Shown piece by piece: positions 22,480 through 22,883 of a stretch of DNA of 22,883 nt. Location of the stretch: NCBI GenBank assembly GCA_023396555.1, contig JAEWWC010000052.1, forward strand, positions 1 through 22,883, written 5' to 3'. The translations under genes were made by a program, and so were the position numbers. Source of the stretch: Bacillota bacterium (GTDB lineage Bacteria > Bacillota > Clostridia > Christensenellales > SZUA-584). Under the pieces are notes generated by a model. The model made no database searches. It saw nothing but the letters and a program-made list of their open reading frames with translations, and was not told the origin of the DNA. Position 1 is the first letter of the stretch, and the number at the start of each line of letters is the position of its first letter.

Positions 22480-22883
22480 ATGAGCGAATTGCTGAAGCGG
22501 TTTTGCCCGCGTATCGAGTTTGAATCCTATGAAGACCTGAAACAGAACTACCGCTGCGCCGCGCCCGAACGGTTCAACTTCGCCCACGACGTGGTGGACG
22601 AGTGGGCCCGACTGGAGCCGGACAAGCTGGCGCTGGTGTGGACCAACGACGACGGCAACATGAAGCGCTATTCGTTTGCGGACATGAAACGGCTGTCCGA
22701 CAAGGCCGCGAACCTGATCGCGTCTTACGGCGTCGGCAAGGGCGATGTGGTGATGTTGATACTGAAGCAGCGCCCCGAGGCGTGGATATGCATCACGGCG
22801 CTGATGAAGCTGGGGGCCGTCTGCATTCCGGCGAGCTATCAGCTGACGCCAAAGGACATATCGTACCGCTGCAACATCGCGGA
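22480..22883 (+). CDS. AMP-forming acyl-CoA synthetase (5' part)
   Basis: The first 134 codons of a gene that runs off the right edge. ATG 22480 follows a GGGGGA stretch directly after the XRE-cupin stop. The N-terminal part of the ANL (adenylate-forming) superfamily is recognisable: FNFAHDVVDEWARLEPDKLALVW, then RYSFADMKRLSDKAANLIASYGVGKGDVV, then ILKQRPEAWICITALMKLGAVCIPAS, as in acetyl-CoA or medium-chain acyl-CoA synthetases. These enzymes activate a carboxylic acid with ATP to an acyl-AMP and pass it to CoA. The P-loop and substrate pocket lie outside the window, so chain-length preference cannot be judged. Confidence 0.92.
   Translation, partial: MSELLKRFCPRIEFESYEDLKQNYRCAAPERFNFAHDVVDEWARLEPDKLALVWTNDDGNMKRYSFADMKRLSDKAANLIASYGVGKGDVVMLILKQRPEAWICITALMKLGAVCIPASYQLTPKDISYRCNIA

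Overview
The window reads as chromosomal DNA of a GC-rich, low-oxygen-type Bacillota, most likely a flagellated member of the Clostridia. Grounds: strong GGAGG ribosome-binding sites, TTG/GTG starts, many U-tract terminators, sigma-28 (SigD/FliA)-like promoters before chemotaxis genes, lipoproteins, and a family mix common in that class (bPH membrane proteins, zinc-ribbon membrane proteins, HtrA, XRE-cupin plus acyl-CoA synthetase). The genus cannot be named from the sequence alone. No rRNA, tRNA, CRISPR array, insertion sequence or phage gene was seen.

Layout. 1-125 is the end of an unrecognised gene, then a 454-base leader region. 580-8423 is a chemotaxis block: three large methyl-accepting chemotaxis proteins (MCPs) with different sensor domains (four-helix bundle, Cache_3-like, double Cache) and cheW. 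8648-11887 is a compact zinc island: a Fur-family Zur regulator, a tiny Cys/His membrane protein and the znuA-znuC-znuB importer, preceded by a promoter overlapped by a near-perfect 9-1-9 palindrome. A chagasin-type protease-inhibitor lipoprotein follows, then a fourth MCP with a Cys-containing PAS domain.

15100-16440 is the least ordinary stretch. Two very short minus-strand genes encode a Cys-rich 34-residue and a Gly/Phe/Cys-repeat 37-residue protein. They share an identical translation leader, similar upstream promoter-like bases and a related hairpin downstream, so the whole cassette looks duplicated. A 43-residue gene lies divergently, followed by a convergent signal-peptide/one-helix protein. 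16591-19741 holds a zinc-ribbon membrane protein with five ectodomain repeats and an HtrA-type membrane serine protease. 19809-21731 (minus) holds two paralogous membrane proteins with bPH-like domains, the upstream one apparently disrupted at its 5' end. The window closes with an XRE-cupin regulator and the start of an AMP-forming acyl-CoA synthetase.

How they work together. The MCPs and CheW should form one signalling array; all four MCPs end in a similar tail, and three of the four tails fit the CheR/CheB-tethering pentapeptide pattern. cheW and two of the MCPs have matching sigma-28-like promoters with a 16-base spacer, so they are probably expressed with flagella. The zinc island is self-contained and probably represses itself when zinc is ample.
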